Notes: a model not told the origin generated them from the letters alone. 40,075 nucleotides of DNA from Bacteroidales bacterium (GCA_017882305.1 JADGPU010000021.1:1-40075); one strand, 5' to 3'; shown: positions 14,668 to 24,531, counted from the first letter of the stretch. Translations and numbers: made by a program.

Positions 14668-17148
14668 TTAAAAATCCATTTCCACAATCGTGATCCCCGA
14701 ACCTCCAAACTCAACTTGTTCGTCGCGGAAGGATCTTACAACATCAACTGTGGCAAGATATTGCCTAACAAGTTGTCTCAGAATACCATTGCCTTTCCCA
14801 TGCAGGATCCTTATATTGCGATGTTGCACAATGAGCGCATTATCAATAAGTTCCCTAACCTGGTTAATGGCCTCTTCCCCCCTGACACCACGAATATCAA
14901 TTTCAGGTTTAAAATTAATATTGCGTTGAACCAGACCCGGATCATTTTCCCTGTAAACCTGATTTGCCCTGAGGCTTTTTTTCAGATCGGATCTTGTTAT
15001 TCTCTCAATCTTGTCAAGCGGGACAAAAAACCTCAGACTACCGGTTTCGACCTGAACCATCTTATCTTTTATCTCAATTACCTCACCTGCTGCCTGAGTA
15101 TCAATCATCCTTACCGCATCACCGGGTTTAAGCGGATGGACCTGAGATTCAACTGGTATATGTTTTTCCTTTACAGCTTCAGGCTCAAGTTTAATCTTTT
15201 TTGCTTTTATGCCCAATATGGCAATCTTCTCTTCCGATTCAGTTTCTAATGGCATTGTATCCTCGGCAACATCATTTTTAAATTCCTCAAGCTGTTGCCG
15301 GATATCTTTTGTTTTTCCTTTTTCTGCCTGTGTCTCTTTAATCTGCCGGATAGTACTCTCAATCATCCTGTTAGATTCTTTCAGTAATTGCTGTGCCTCA
15401 TCTTTAGCTTTTGTAATGATTTCTTTCCTCAGCGTTTTGGCCCCGGAAAGCTCCTTTTCATATTCAGCCATTAACTCCTCTAATCTTTTCTCCTGTTGCC
15501 TGATACTCTGCCGTTTAGTTTCCCAATATCGCTTGTCCCGGGCAATATCCTTCAGATGCCTGTCATAATTAATATTTTTTACTCCCGCTTTTTTTGAAGC
15601 TACTTCAAGTATATCTTCAGGAAGACCGATTTTTCGCGCTATTTCAAAAGCAAATGAGCTTCCAGGTTTACCAATTGTAAGCTGAAACAGAGGCTGCATG
15701 AGATGGTTGTCAAAAGCCATAGCGCCATTGACTATTCCATCTGTCAGAGATGCAAAGTGCTTCAGATTAGTGTAATGGGTTGTTAAGACACCAAATACTT
15801 TCTTCCTGTTCAACTCCCCAAGGATGGCTTCGGCTATTGAACCTCCCAGCATCGGTTCCGTACCGGTACCGAATTCATCGATAAGAATCAGAGTCTTATC
15901 ATTCCCGTTTTTCACGAAATATTTCATATTAATAAGATGAGAACTATAAGTACTTAAATCATTATCAATACTTTGTTCATCTCCTATATCAATTAAAATA
16001 CTTCTAAATATTCCCGTTTCTGACCCTTCTGCAACCGGGATTGTAAGACCACATTGCATCATATACTGAAGTAGTCCTACAGTCTTAAGGCATACGGATT
16101 TACCTCCTGCATTTGGACCTGATATCAATAATATTCTGTTTCTTTCATCAAGAACAATCTCAAGAGGAACTACTTTTCTTCCGGCTGACTTCTCGAATGT
16201 AAGTGAGAGCAGAGGATGGATCGCCCTTTTCCACATCAGGAATGGTTTATTTGTCAGAACCGGTTTGATAGAATGAAGATGGTTGCCAAGAAGTGCTTTG
16301 GATCTTATGAAATCGATTTCACCCAGGAATATATTTGACTCTAGCAGATCGTCGATATAGGGTCTGACATTGTCGGCAAATGCAGTCAGAATCCTTACAA
16401 TCTCCCTTCTTTCCTCATATTCGAGCTCAATTATATCATTGTTGATTTCCACAATCTCCTCAGGTTCAATAAAAACTGTTTTTCCTGAAGCTGACTGATC
16501 ATGAATAAGGCCTTTGATCTTCCTTTTATCATACGAGCTAACAGGTATTACTCCTCTGCCATTTCTCACAGAAACCGAAGTATCAGTATCGACAATTCCT
16601 TCAGACTGGGCTTGTTTAAGAATTGCATTCAGCCTCTTGGTCACATGAATGCTTTTCCCAATAAGTTCGGCTCTTATCTCTTTTAACCGGGTAGAAGCAT
16701 TATCTTTAATTACTCCGCGTTTGTCAATGATCCTGTCAATTGCCTCAAGGACATAAGGATATGTTTTTACAGAACTGCACATTGAACTCAGAACAGGATA
16801 CTTTGCAGCATCTTTATTCCTGAAGAAATTCAGAATTGTTTTAACTGTTTCCAGTGAACGTTTAAGATCAAAAACCTCCTGTACTTCGGGAAATGTACCT
16901 TCAATCCTAATCTTGTTCAGACAATCAGAAATTTTATAGTAATGCTCTGAAGGAAAAAAATCCTCAAATATCAGTATCTGCTGGAATTCGTAAGTTGCAG
17001 ATAATATGTGAGTTAAATATTCATAGTCATCAATGAACTTAATGTCATTTACCTTTTCCAGTCCCATAGGACTGAGGCATTTTTCGCTCAGCAGATTCCG
17101 TATCCTGTCAAAACCTATCTTATTTTCAAAATTCTCCGGATAAATCAT
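14668..17148 (-). CDS. mutS2: Endonuclease MutS2 (Smr domain)
   Basis: The ATG at 17148 gives 826 residues starting MIYPENFENKIGFDRI. A longer frame from 17208 reads through repeat-like sequence. The core and clamp regions cover about 1-320. The ABC ATPase contains Walker A GPNAGGKS (344-351) and Walker B LILIDEFGTGTEP, followed by a long charged coiled coil (about 510-620), a KOW-like segment (LKPGDAVRMIDTQAAGEV) and a C-terminal Smr domain (IDIRGVRGEEAINQ, ILHGKGNGILR). There is no MutS1 mismatch-reading domain. MutS2 proteins bind branched DNA or stalled ribosomes; which role applies here cannot be read from sequence. It lies upstream of the isoaspartyl peptidase gene. Confidence 0.95.
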   Translation of the reverse strand: MIYPENFENKIGFDRIRNLLSEKCLSPMGLEKVNDIKFIDDYEYLTHILSATYEFQQILIFEDFFPSEHYYKISDCLNKIRIEGTFPEVQEVFDLKRSLETVKTILNFFRNKDAAKYPVLSSMCSSVKTYPYVLEAIDRIIDKRGVIKDNASTRLKEIRAELIGKSIHVTKRLNAILKQAQSEGIVDTDTSVSVRNGRGVIPVSSYDKRKIKGLIHDQSASGKTVFIEPEEIVEINNDIIELEYEERREIVRILTAFADNVRPYIDDLLESNIFLGEIDFIRSKALLGNHLHSIKPVLTNKPFLMWKRAIHPLLSLTFEKSAGRKVVPLEIVLDERNRILLISGPNAGGKSVCLKTVGLLQYMMQCGLTIPVAEGSETGIFRSILIDIGDEQSIDNDLSTYSSHLINMKYFVKNGNDKTLILIDEFGTGTEPMLGGSIAEAILGELNRKKVFGVLTTHYTNLKHFASLTDGIVNGAMAFDNHLMQPLFQLTIGKPGSSFAFEIARKIGLPEDILEVASKKAGVKNINYDRHLKDIARDKRYWETKRQSIRQQEKRLEELMAEYEKELSGAKTLRKEIITKAKDEAQQLLKESNRMIESTIRQIKETQAEKGKTKDIRQQLEEFKNDVAEDTMPLETESEEKIAILGIKAKKIKLEPEAVKEKHIPVESQVHPLKPGDAVRMIDTQAAGEVIEIKDKMVQVETGSLRFFVPLDKIERITRSDLKKSLRANQVYRENDPGLVQRNINFKPEIDIRGVRGEEAINQVRELIDNALIVQHRNIRILHGKGNGILRQLVRQYLATVDVVRSFRDEQVEFGGSGITIVEMDF

Positions 17149-17182
17149 GTTAAAAGATAAAAGACAAAAGTAAAAAGACAAA

Positions 17183-17206
17183 TGTAGGGACACGCCATGG
17201 CATGTC
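17183..17206. repeat. Degenerate GTAGAGAC palindrome
   Basis: GTAGGGACACGCCATGGCATGTC keeps the left arm and centre of the family but lacks the full right arm. GACACGCC/GGCATGTC (17189-17206) pairs with one G-U. It lies in the divergent gap between mutS2 and the M28 peptidase gene, unlike the intact copies, which follow stop codons. Confidence 0.5.
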
Positions 17207-17316
17207 AATTATTATACAAAGTTAATTATTGTTAAATCAAATTGTCATACACTTATAACGGGTTTTATTTTTATATACATTTGAGACGTGTGATTATAAA
17301 CCTTAATAATAAATCA

Positions 17317-18879
17317 ATGAAAATTAAGAAAATCTCAATCTCATTATTGTTTTTGCTCTTTCTCCCGATATGGTTAATGTCGCAGAGTGAAAATGTTGAC
17401 CTCGGTATGATTTATAAAATCAAACAGGAAGGTTTAAAGAATTCAAGTGTAGAGGACTTGGCGTTCTGGATTACTGATTTTATAGGTTCGAGACTTACTG
17501 CCTCCACAGGATATAACCATGCAAATGAATGGGCAAAAAAGAAAATGGAAGAGTTTGGCTTTCAGAATGTAAGGATCGAAGCTGCAAAGGACTTCAGCCG
17601 TGGCGGCTGGGATAACCTCAAAACATATGCAGCAATGATTGCACCGTACTATTCAAACTTTGCATGCAATCCGGTCGCATGGTCAGGAAGTACAAACGGT
17701 ATTGTTAAAAGTGAAGTTGTTTTCCTGGAAGTCAAGGCAGATAGTGACCTTAACAAGTACAAAGGAAAAGTTGCGGGGAAAATAGTTCTGATGCCTTCCA
17801 CCACAACTTATGAGGTTAATTATGAACCTCTTGCAAACCGTTTGACTGACGCACAATTAAAAGACCTCTCAATGGCATCATCTGCCGCCAGTCCCAGAAG
17901 ACCACCCTTTGATCGCGCTGCAATGATGGCTGAACGGGCCTTACGATTAAAAATATCTGACTTCCTCAAGAGTGAAGGCGCTGCTGTGATCCTTAATAGT
18001 TCCGGTACTTTCAATGTACCGAGGTCAAATGGAGCTAACTATAAATCAGGTGATAAGGAACCGATCGCAGAATTGAATCTTCCAATTGAAGATCATGGCA
18101 GAATGGTCCGTTTGTTACAACATAACATTCCTGTTGAGATGGAGATTGAAATAAAAAATAAATTCTTTGATAGTCCAACAGTTTACAATGTAATAGGTGA
18201 AATCCCTGGCAATGATAAGCTTCTTAAAAATGAAATAGTCCTCCTGGGTGCACACATCGATTCATGGAACGGGGGAACCGGAGCTGCGGATAATGGATCA
18301 GGATGTATCGTAATGCTGGAAGCTCTCAGAATCCTAAAAAGTCTCGACATTGTCCCTCGCAGGACGATCAGGGTAGCTCTGTGGGGGGGTGAGGAACAAG
18401 GTTTATTTGGATCATCAGGTTATGTGGAGAAGTATCTTGTCGATCCTGTGACAAAAGAACACAAATCCGACTATGATAAATTTGCAGCATATTTTAATAT
18501 GGATAATGGCTCAGGAAAATACCGTGGAATTTATCTTCAGGAAAACGAACTCGTAAGACCAATTTTTGAAGAATGGTTAAAACCATTTGAAGATATGGGT
18601 TGCTCAACAATCACTATAAGAAATACTTCAGGGACAGATCATCTTTCATTTGATCGCGTCGGACTTCCCGGATTTCAGTTCATACAGGATGAAATTGAAT
18701 ATAGCCGGGGTTATCATTCTGTAATGGATACATACGAAAGGCTTGTAATGGCTGATCTGAAACAGAATGCAGTAATCACGGCATCATTTGTCTATAATGC
18801 AGCAATGCGGAACGCTAAATTACCCCTGAAACCTGTAATGAAACCAAGGCAGAATGCAGATCAGGGGCCAAGGATGTAA
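17317..18879 (+). CDS. Exported M28 peptidase, carboxypeptidase Q-like
   Basis: The ATG at 17317 was chosen over the upstream frame start at 17242 because it gives a clean signal peptide (hydrophobic 7-21, LMSQSE). The 520-residue enzyme has an inserted PA-like region (about 130-280) and M28 metal ligands His312 in LGAHIDSW, Asp in GAADNGSG (about 325), the glutamate pair in WGGEEQGLFG (about 359), Asp in FNMDNGSG (about 395) and His in RGYHSVMDTYE (about 465). The layout resembles carboxypeptidase Q/plasma glutamate carboxypeptidase, which hydrolyses dipeptides. Unlike the M28 enzyme at 7.4 kb it has no lipobox and no PDZ domain. It converges on the oligopeptidase gene. Confidence 0.88.
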   Translation: MKIKKISISLLFLLFLPIWLMSQSENVDLGMIYKIKQEGLKNSSVEDLAFWITDFIGSRLTASTGYNHANEWAKKKMEEFGFQNVRIEAAKDFSRGGWDNLKTYAAMIAPYYSNFACNPVAWSGSTNGIVKSEVVFLEVKADSDLNKYKGKVAGKIVLMPSTTTYEVNYEPLANRLTDAQLKDLSMASSAASPRRPPFDRAAMMAERALRLKISDFLKSEGAAVILNSSGTFNVPRSNGANYKSGDKEPIAELNLPIEDHGRMVRLLQHNIPVEMEIEIKNKFFDSPTVYNVIGEIPGNDKLLKNEIVLLGAHIDSWNGGTGAADNGSGCIVMLEALRILKSLDIVPRRTIRVALWGGEEQGLFGSSGYVEKYLVDPVTKEHKSDYDKFAAYFNMDNGSGKYRGIYLQENELVRPIFEEWLKPFEDMGCSTITIRNTSGTDHLSFDRVGLPGFQFIQDEIEYSRGYHSVMDTYERLVMADLKQNAVITASFVYNAAMRNAKLPLKPVMKPRQNADQGPRM

Positions 18880-18907
18880 TGATATTAAATGAAACAAATT
18901 AAAAAAT

Positions 18908-18936
18908 GTAGAGACGCGCAAATTGCGCGTCTCTAC
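18908..18936. repeat. GTAGAGACGCGC palindrome, intact copy
   Basis: Perfect 14-base arms GTAGAGACGCGCAA (18908-18921) and TTGCGCGTCTCTAC (18923-18936) are separated by one base. It lies between the converging M28 and oligopeptidase genes, 28 bases after the M28 stop. A stem could stabilise or end both transcripts, though no long T run follows. Confidence 0.75.
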
Positions 18937-18955
18937 GAATTTAAAAACGATATAT

Positions 18956-21097
18956 TTATTTTGTAATTCCTGCCAGATCCAGAATAAATGCATATTCCAA
19001 AGCTGTGATCCTGTAACGTTCAAATCTGCCGGATGCTCCCCCATGACCAGCTGTCATATTGCAATCCATAATAAGCTTGTTTTTGTCAGTCTTTATATCT
19101 CTTAGCTTTGCTACCCATTTTGCAGGTTCCCAGTACTGAACCTGTGAATCCCAATAACCAGTTGTGACAATTATATTAGGATAATTCACCGGTTTAACCT
19201 GGTCATAAGGAGAATATGATAACATATAATCATAATACTCTTTTTTTCTCGGATCACCCCACTCATCCCACTCCGAAGTTGTAAGTGGTATTGTCTCATC
19301 GAGCATTGTGGTAACCACATCTACAAATGGTACTGCTGCTACTACACCTTTGTACAAATCAGGCCGCAAGTTAAGGATTGCACCCATTAATAGGCCTCCA
19401 GCACTGGCACCCATGGCAAAAAGATTATCGCTGCTTGTATATTTCTCATTAACAAGATATTGTGCGCAATCGTTAAAATCAGTAAAAGTATTTCTCTTTT
19501 TCAATAATTTGCCATCTTCATACCAATATCGTCCCATTTCACTTCCTCCCCGGATATGTGCGAGTCCATAAACAAAACCTCTGTCAAGAAGACTCAGAAT
19601 AGTCGACCTGAATCCCGGATCTGTTGATGCACCATAAGATCCATATGCGTACAGTAAAAGAGGGGCTTTCCCATCCTGAATAAAACCTTTTTTATATACA
19701 ATGGAAACAGGCACCAAAGTGCTGTCGGCAGCCTTAGCCCATAATCTTTTAGATTCATAATTATCTTTATTAAAACCACCAAGGACTGTATCCTCTTTCA
19801 TTACTTTCTTTTCTTTTGTAACCATGTTATAATCAATGACGGAGTTAGGAGTGGTAAGTGATGAATAACTATATCTGAGAAGATCAGTATTTGAATTTGG
19901 GTTGATGTTTATTGCAGCCGTGTACGCTTCCTCACCAAAATTGATGTTATGTTCGCTTCCGACCTTTTTATTAATAATTCTCAGGTTGTTCAGACCTTTA
20001 ATCCTCTCCTCGGCAACAATCCAGTTATCAAATAATTCAAAGTTTTCCAACAGAACATCACTACTATGAGGGATCACTTCTTTCCAATATGCTTTTTCAG
20101 TTTTACCCTCTGCAGTTTTCATTAATTTGAAGTTTGATGCACTGTCAGAATTTGTCCTGATATAGAATTCATTTCCTACATGATCGATATTATACTCATG
20201 ATTTACTTTTCGTGGCTCAAATACTTTAAACTCCGTGTCTGGTCTTGAGGCATCCAGAAACCGTGTTTCGGATGCAAGAGTTTGGGTCGAATTGATTAGT
20301 ATGTATTTGCGGCTTTTTGTCTCTGACAGACTTACACTAAAAGTCTCATCTGCTTCATTATAGACAAGTAAATCTTTTTCGGCAGGTGTACCAAGTCTGT
20401 GTTTGAAAATTTTACTCGAACGGAGTGTTTTATTATCCTTGGTGACATAAAAAACAGTTTTATTATCTGCTGCCCATACTGTTTGTCCGGTAGTATTTTC
20501 TATTTTATCAGTCAATAATGACCCGGATTGAATATCCAGGAAATTAAGAGTATAGCGGCGGCGACTCACGTAATCAACACCATAGGTCAGTATCTTGTTA
20601 TCACGGCTAACACGCAGGCTGATAACTGAGCAATAGCTCTTACCTGCAGCAAGCTTATTTATATCCAGAAGTATCTCTTCAGGAGCCGTTAATGTTCCTT
20701 TTTTCCGGTAGTACACAGGGTATTCATTTCCTACTGAGTACTTATTATAATAAAAGTAGCCATTCTCAAAATATGGAACCGATTCATCATCCTTTTTTAT
20801 CCGGCCTACGATCTCATCATAAAGTGTCTTTTGAAGCCCTTCAGTATTCTTCATAACTTCTTTAGAGTATTCGTTTTCTTTGTTAAGGTAGTCGAGCACT
20901 TTTATGGTCCGTTCATCAGGTTTCGATGCATTCTTTTGTTCATCACTGAGACGCATCCAGAAATAATTATCTGTCCGCTTATTAAATAGCTCTTGAGGAA
21001 TCTTCTCAGCAACCGGCGTTTTGATCGCTGGCTGAGTGCTGCAAGAAAACAGGATAACCATTAAAACAATGGTCAATAAAACATTGATTTTTTTCAT
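18956..21097 (-). CDS. ptrB: Prolyl oligopeptidase-family serine peptidase (oligopeptidase B-like) lipoprotein
   Basis: This 713-residue S9 enzyme has a lipoprotein signal (ILFSCS, Cys19), so it is probably anchored in an envelope membrane. A seven-bladed propeller (about 90-430) covers a C-terminal alpha/beta hydrolase. The catalytic residues are Ser565 in GASAGG, Asp650 in TGYWDSQV and His685 in AGHGGASG. The sequence YGSYGASTDPGF and HIRGGSEMGRYWYEDGK are typical of S9A oligopeptidase B, which cuts short peptides after basic residues. Export is less common than the cytoplasmic location of the E. coli enzyme. The gene is bracketed by two GTAGAGACGC palindromes (18908 and 21136), and all active-site residues are intact. 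Confidence 0.92.
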   Translation of the reverse strand: MKKINVLLTIVLMVILFSCSTQPAIKTPVAEKIPQELFNKRTDNYFWMRLSDEQKNASKPDERTIKVLDYLNKENEYSKEVMKNTEGLQKTLYDEIVGRIKKDDESVPYFENGYFYYNKYSVGNEYPVYYRKKGTLTAPEEILLDINKLAAGKSYCSVISLRVSRDNKILTYGVDYVSRRRYTLNFLDIQSGSLLTDKIENTTGQTVWAADNKTVFYVTKDNKTLRSSKIFKHRLGTPAEKDLLVYNEADETFSVSLSETKSRKYILINSTQTLASETRFLDASRPDTEFKVFEPRKVNHEYNIDHVGNEFYIRTNSDSASNFKLMKTAEGKTEKAYWKEVIPHSSDVLLENFELFDNWIVAEERIKGLNNLRIINKKVGSEHNINFGEEAYTAAININPNSNTDLLRYSYSSLTTPNSVIDYNMVTKEKKVMKEDTVLGGFNKDNYESKRLWAKAADSTLVPVSIVYKKGFIQDGKAPLLLYAYGSYGASTDPGFRSTILSLLDRGFVYGLAHIRGGSEMGRYWYEDGKLLKKRNTFTDFNDCAQYLVNEKYTSSDNLFAMGASAGGLLMGAILNLRPDLYKGVVAAVPFVDVVTTMLDETIPLTTSEWDEWGDPRKKEYYDYMLSYSPYDQVKPVNYPNIIVTTGYWDSQVQYWEPAKWVAKLRDIKTDKNKLIMDCNMTAGHGGASGRFERYRITALEYAFILDLAGITK

Positions 21098-21135
21098 AAT
21101 AAGCAGATTTTAAATGTTACGTAACCCGGTTTATG

Positions 21136-21170
21136 AATGTAGAGACGCCCAAGTTGGGCGTCTCTACATT
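21136..21170. repeat. GTAGAGACGCCC palindrome, intact copy
   Basis: Perfect 17-base arms run 21136-21152 and 21154-21170, with core GTAGAGACGCCCAA/TTGGGCGTCTCTAC and a 1-base centre. Compared with the 18908 copy, the arm positions that differ (CCC against GCG) differ in a compensating way. It follows the tex stop codon and precedes the oligopeptidase start on the minus strand. Confidence 0.75.
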
Positions 21171-21179
21171 ATAAAATAC

Positions 21180-23321
21180 CTATATTTTTTTCATATCAAC
21201 ATCCTTCATGGATAACTGAATACGTTTTCTCTCAATATCAACCGCTATGACTTTCACCATTATATGCTGATGGAGTTTTACGACAGTTGATGGATCTGAG
21301 ATATATGTCCTGCTCATATTTGAAATATGTACAAGACCGTCCTGTTTAATCCCGATATCTACAAATACGCCAAATTTTGTAATATTTGTTACAATTCCGG
21401 GAATAACCATTCCTTCGATCAGATCTTCCATAGCATGGACATCCGCGAAGCTGAACTCTTTAATTTTTGATCTCGGATCACGTCCGGGTTTTGCAAGTTC
21501 ATCAACAATATCTTTTAACGTCGGAAGTCCGGTAACAGGGCTAACATAACGCTCCAGGTTTATCTCTTTTCTCTTATTTTCATTGGTAATCAATTCCTTA
21601 ACTTCACAACCAAGATCTATTGACATTTTTTCCACAACATGATAACTTTCAGGGTGCACAGCGCTTGAATCGAGGGGATTCTCCGCATTTCGGATCCGCA
21701 AAAAACCAGCAGATTGTTCAAATGCCTTCTCTCCCATCCGTTTTACTTTTAGAAGCTCCTTACGTGCTCTGAAGGGTCCGTTTTCGGTTCTGTAATCAAT
21801 AATGTTCTGAGCAAGCTGAGGTCCAAGGCCCGATACATAAGTCAATAGGTGTTTACTTGCTGTATTCACCTCTACCCCAACCGCATTAACACAACTCATG
21901 ACTACATCATCCAGTGATTTCTGCAGTTTTTGCTGATCTACATCGTGCTGATACTGACCGACTCCTATTGATTTGGGATCGATTTTTACTAATTCAGCCA
22001 ATGGATCCATCAGCCTTCTTCCGATTGATATGGCACCACGTACAGTCACATCATAGTCAGGAAATTCATCCCGGGCAGTCTTGGAAGCGGAATAAATTGA
22101 AGCACCGGCTTCACTAACTACAAAAACCTGGATGTCGTTCTCGAACTTGACCCATTTTATAAAATCTTCAGTTTCCCTGCTGGCAGTACCATTTCCAATT
22201 GCAATCGCTTCAATCTTATAAGCATTTACCAGTGATAATATCTTCTTTATCGACATGGCAGTTTCATTCTGAGGTGGATGGGGATAGATTGTCTCATTAT
22301 GAATAAAATTGCCCTGCCTGTCGAGACAAACAACCTTACATCCGGTTCTGAAACCCGGATCTATTGCGAGAACGTTTTTCTCGCCAAGTGGTGAACCGAG
22401 AAGCAGCTGACGAAGATTCTCAGCGAAAACCCCAATTGCCTCGATGTCTGCTTTTTCCTTTGATATATTCCTGAATTCAGTCTCCATGGAAGCTGAGAGC
22501 AGCCTTTTCCAGCTGTCCTTTACTGCATCAGTGACGATATCAGATGATGCATTCCTTCCTTTTATAAAAATAGAATTCAGCATAGCCAGAGCGTGTTCTT
22601 CATCAGGTTCTACTGACAACCGGAGGAAACCCTCTTCTTCGCCCCTTCTAATAGCAAGAAGTCTGTGAGATGGACACTTTTTAAGTGGCTCTGACCAGTT
22701 ATAATAATCACTGTATTTTATACCTTCTGCTTCTTTTCCTTTGACAACCTTTGAATAAACAAAAGCCTCCTTTTCGAAAAGATATCTGAGTTGCTTCCTT
22801 GCTTTTTCATCCTCATTTATCCATTCTGCTATAATATCAGAGGCACCTGCAATCGCATCTTCAATGGTTTCAACATCGTCATTCAGAAAACCTTCAGCTT
22901 TCTGAGCCGGATCATTCTCTAACTGATCCATTATAAGAGAAGCAAGAGGTTCAAGTCCTTTTTCTTTAGCTATTGTTGCACGTGTACGCCGTTTAGGCCT
23001 GTAGGGCAGGTAAATATCCTCCAGTTCAGACATTGTTACTGCAGCATCAATCTTCTGCCTGAGCTCAGAAGTCATCTTTTCCTGTTCCTCAATTGATTTT
23101 ATTATGGCTTCCTTCCTTGCATCCAACTCCTTCAACCTATCGTACTCTTCTTTGATATGACTCAGCTGTACTTCATCAAGACTGCCTGTCATCTCTTTCC
23201 TGTACCTGCTTATAAACGGAACTGTGGCTCCTCCATCCATTAACCTGATTGTGTTTTCGACCTGCCATTCATGGAGTCCAAGCTTCTTTGCAACAAGTAA
23301 AATATTCCTGTTTGTATTCAT
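21180..23321 (-). CDS. tex: Tex family RNA-binding transcription accessory protein
   Basis: The protein is 713 residues from the ATG at 23321 (MNTNRNILLVAKKLGLHEWQ). An ATG at 23339 would overlap the upstream rlmI-like gene by 11 bases and is the alternative. Domains in order: Tex N-terminal helical region (about 1-200), YqgF/RNase H-like domain (NVLAIDPGFRTGCKVVCLD, near 316), helix-hairpin-helix repeats (GLGPQLAQNIIDYR, ELLKVKRMGEKAFEQ, near 500-550) and a C-terminal S1 RNA-binding domain (about 635-705, GVFVDIGIKQDGLVHIS). Tex binds nucleic acids and modulates transcription in several bacteria. It is the last gene of a probable minus-strand operon with rlmI. Confidence 0.95.
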   Translation of the reverse strand: MNTNRNILLVAKKLGLHEWQVENTIRLMDGGATVPFISRYRKEMTGSLDEVQLSHIKEEYDRLKELDARKEAIIKSIEEQEKMTSELRQKIDAAVTMSELEDIYLPYRPKRRTRATIAKEKGLEPLASLIMDQLENDPAQKAEGFLNDDVETIEDAIAGASDIIAEWINEDEKARKQLRYLFEKEAFVYSKVVKGKEAEGIKYSDYYNWSEPLKKCPSHRLLAIRRGEEEGFLRLSVEPDEEHALAMLNSIFIKGRNASSDIVTDAVKDSWKRLLSASMETEFRNISKEKADIEAIGVFAENLRQLLLGSPLGEKNVLAIDPGFRTGCKVVCLDRQGNFIHNETIYPHPPQNETAMSIKKILSLVNAYKIEAIAIGNGTASRETEDFIKWVKFENDIQVFVVSEAGASIYSASKTARDEFPDYDVTVRGAISIGRRLMDPLAELVKIDPKSIGVGQYQHDVDQQKLQKSLDDVVMSCVNAVGVEVNTASKHLLTYVSGLGPQLAQNIIDYRTENGPFRARKELLKVKRMGEKAFEQSAGFLRIRNAENPLDSSAVHPESYHVVEKMSIDLGCEVKELITNENKRKEINLERYVSPVTGLPTLKDIVDELAKPGRDPRSKIKEFSFADVHAMEDLIEGMVIPGIVTNITKFGVFVDIGIKQDGLVHISNMSRTYISDPSTVVKLHQHIMVKVIAVDIERKRIQLSMKDVDMKKI

Positions 23322-23328
23322 AGTGATA

Positions 23329-24513
23329 TTATTCAACATAAATAACCAGACCTTTAAGATATTCGCTTTCGGGATGATAAATATTTACAGGATGATCAGG
23401 CGCCTGACTCAATTGATGTAATATTCTGACACTGCGGCTGGTGTTTGCAGCAGCTGCAAACACCGATTTTCTGAAATTCTCTTTTGTGACAACCTGTGAG
23501 CAGGAGAATGTGAAAATAATTCCCCCCGGCTTAATCTGTTCAATCGCCTTTATATTCAGCCTTTTATATCCCTGCAAAGCATTTGCCAGAACATTATTAT
23601 GCTTTGCAAATGCGGGAGGATCGAGGATTATCAGGTCGTATTTATCTTTGATATGATTCAGATAATCAAATGCATCAACCTGAAATGATTCATGCCTCTT
23701 ATCATCTCCATAATTAAGTTTAATGTTTTCATTTGCGAGTTCGATTGCCGGGAAGGAACTGTCGACTGTATGAACAACAGCTGCATTTTTCATTGCATAG
23801 ATCGAAAATCCGCCGGTGTAGCCGAACATATTTAAAACAGTCCTTCCTTCAGTAAATTTTTCGAGAAGTTTCCTGTTCTCTCTCTGATCTATGAAGAATC
23901 CGGTTTTCTGCCCTGTCGTCCAGTCAATTTTAAACTTGTACCCATTCTCTGTAACAATAACAGGGTCGGAATTTCCAATCAGAAACTCATTTGTTGCTGT
24001 TATACCCGACATATGTGGAATAGTACCTTCACTTTTATCATAAACTGCTGTAATCCGGTCATTGAATAGTTCAGCAAGGATTGATGCAATCTCTTTTCTG
24101 ATCCTGTAAAAACCTATTGAATGCATCTGCATCACTGCAACACCATTATAGTAATCAACTATCAGACCAGGTAAACCATCCCCTTCACCATGTATAAGCC
24201 TGAAAACATTTATCTGCGGATTATCTATGAAACCAATGGCTTTCCTGTAGATGATTGCTCGTTTTATTTTTTCCCTGAAAAAACTAATATCAGGTATTTC
24301 CTTAATAAATGATAGTATCCTTACTGCAATGGAGCTAGGTTGATAATGACCCACTGCCAGAAAAGTATCTTTATTATCATATACATCTACCAGATCTCCT
24401 TCAACAGGATTACCATACATTTTCTTTATTGCTCCAGAGAAAATCCAGGGATGAAATCTGCGGACTGACTGCTCTTTGCCGGATTTTAGTACTATTTTTA
24501 TTCGATCTTGCAT
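23329..24513 (-). CDS. rlmI: Class I SAM-dependent rRNA methyltransferase, RlmI-like
   Basis: This 394-residue enzyme has an N-terminal PUA RNA-binding domain (about 1-75, KEQSVRRFHPWIFSGAI, GDLVDVYD) and a C-terminal Rossmann methyltransferase with NMFGYTGGFSIYAM (about 223-236), DPPAFAK (about 297-303) and FSCSQVV (about 337-343). This architecture is that of RlmI, which makes 5-methylcytosine in 23S rRNA, although paralogs modify other sites. The presumed catalytic cysteine is in FSCS. Tex follows with a gap of 7 bases or an 11-base overlap depending on its start. Upstream, a 130-base spacer with repeat hairpins separates it from the exonuclease gene. Confidence 0.88.
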   Translation of the reverse strand: MQDRIKIVLKSGKEQSVRRFHPWIFSGAIKKMYGNPVEGDLVDVYDNKDTFLAVGHYQPSSIAVRILSFIKEIPDISFFREKIKRAIIYRKAIGFIDNPQINVFRLIHGEGDGLPGLIVDYYNGVAVMQMHSIGFYRIRKEIASILAELFNDRITAVYDKSEGTIPHMSGITATNEFLIGNSDPVIVTENGYKFKIDWTTGQKTGFFIDQRENRKLLEKFTEGRTVLNMFGYTGGFSIYAMKNAAVVHTVDSSFPAIELANENIKLNYGDDKRHESFQVDAFDYLNHIKDKYDLIILDPPAFAKHNNVLANALQGYKRLNIKAIEQIKPGGIIFTFSCSQVVTKENFRKSVFAAAANTSRSVRILHQLSQAPDHPVNIYHPESEYLKGLVIYVE

Positions 24514-24531
24514 TATTTGTTTCTATTATTT

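Noticed and set aside
14716..15249. 177-codon plus-strand frame inside mutS2
   Set aside because: Antisense to the conserved Smr and linker region of mutS2; composition is that of a shadow frame.
18908..21170. CRISPR or transposon ends suggested by the repeated palindromes
   Set aside because: Only isolated copies without regular spacers, and no transposase or cas gene nearby; the gene between them is an intact peptidase with no mobility function.
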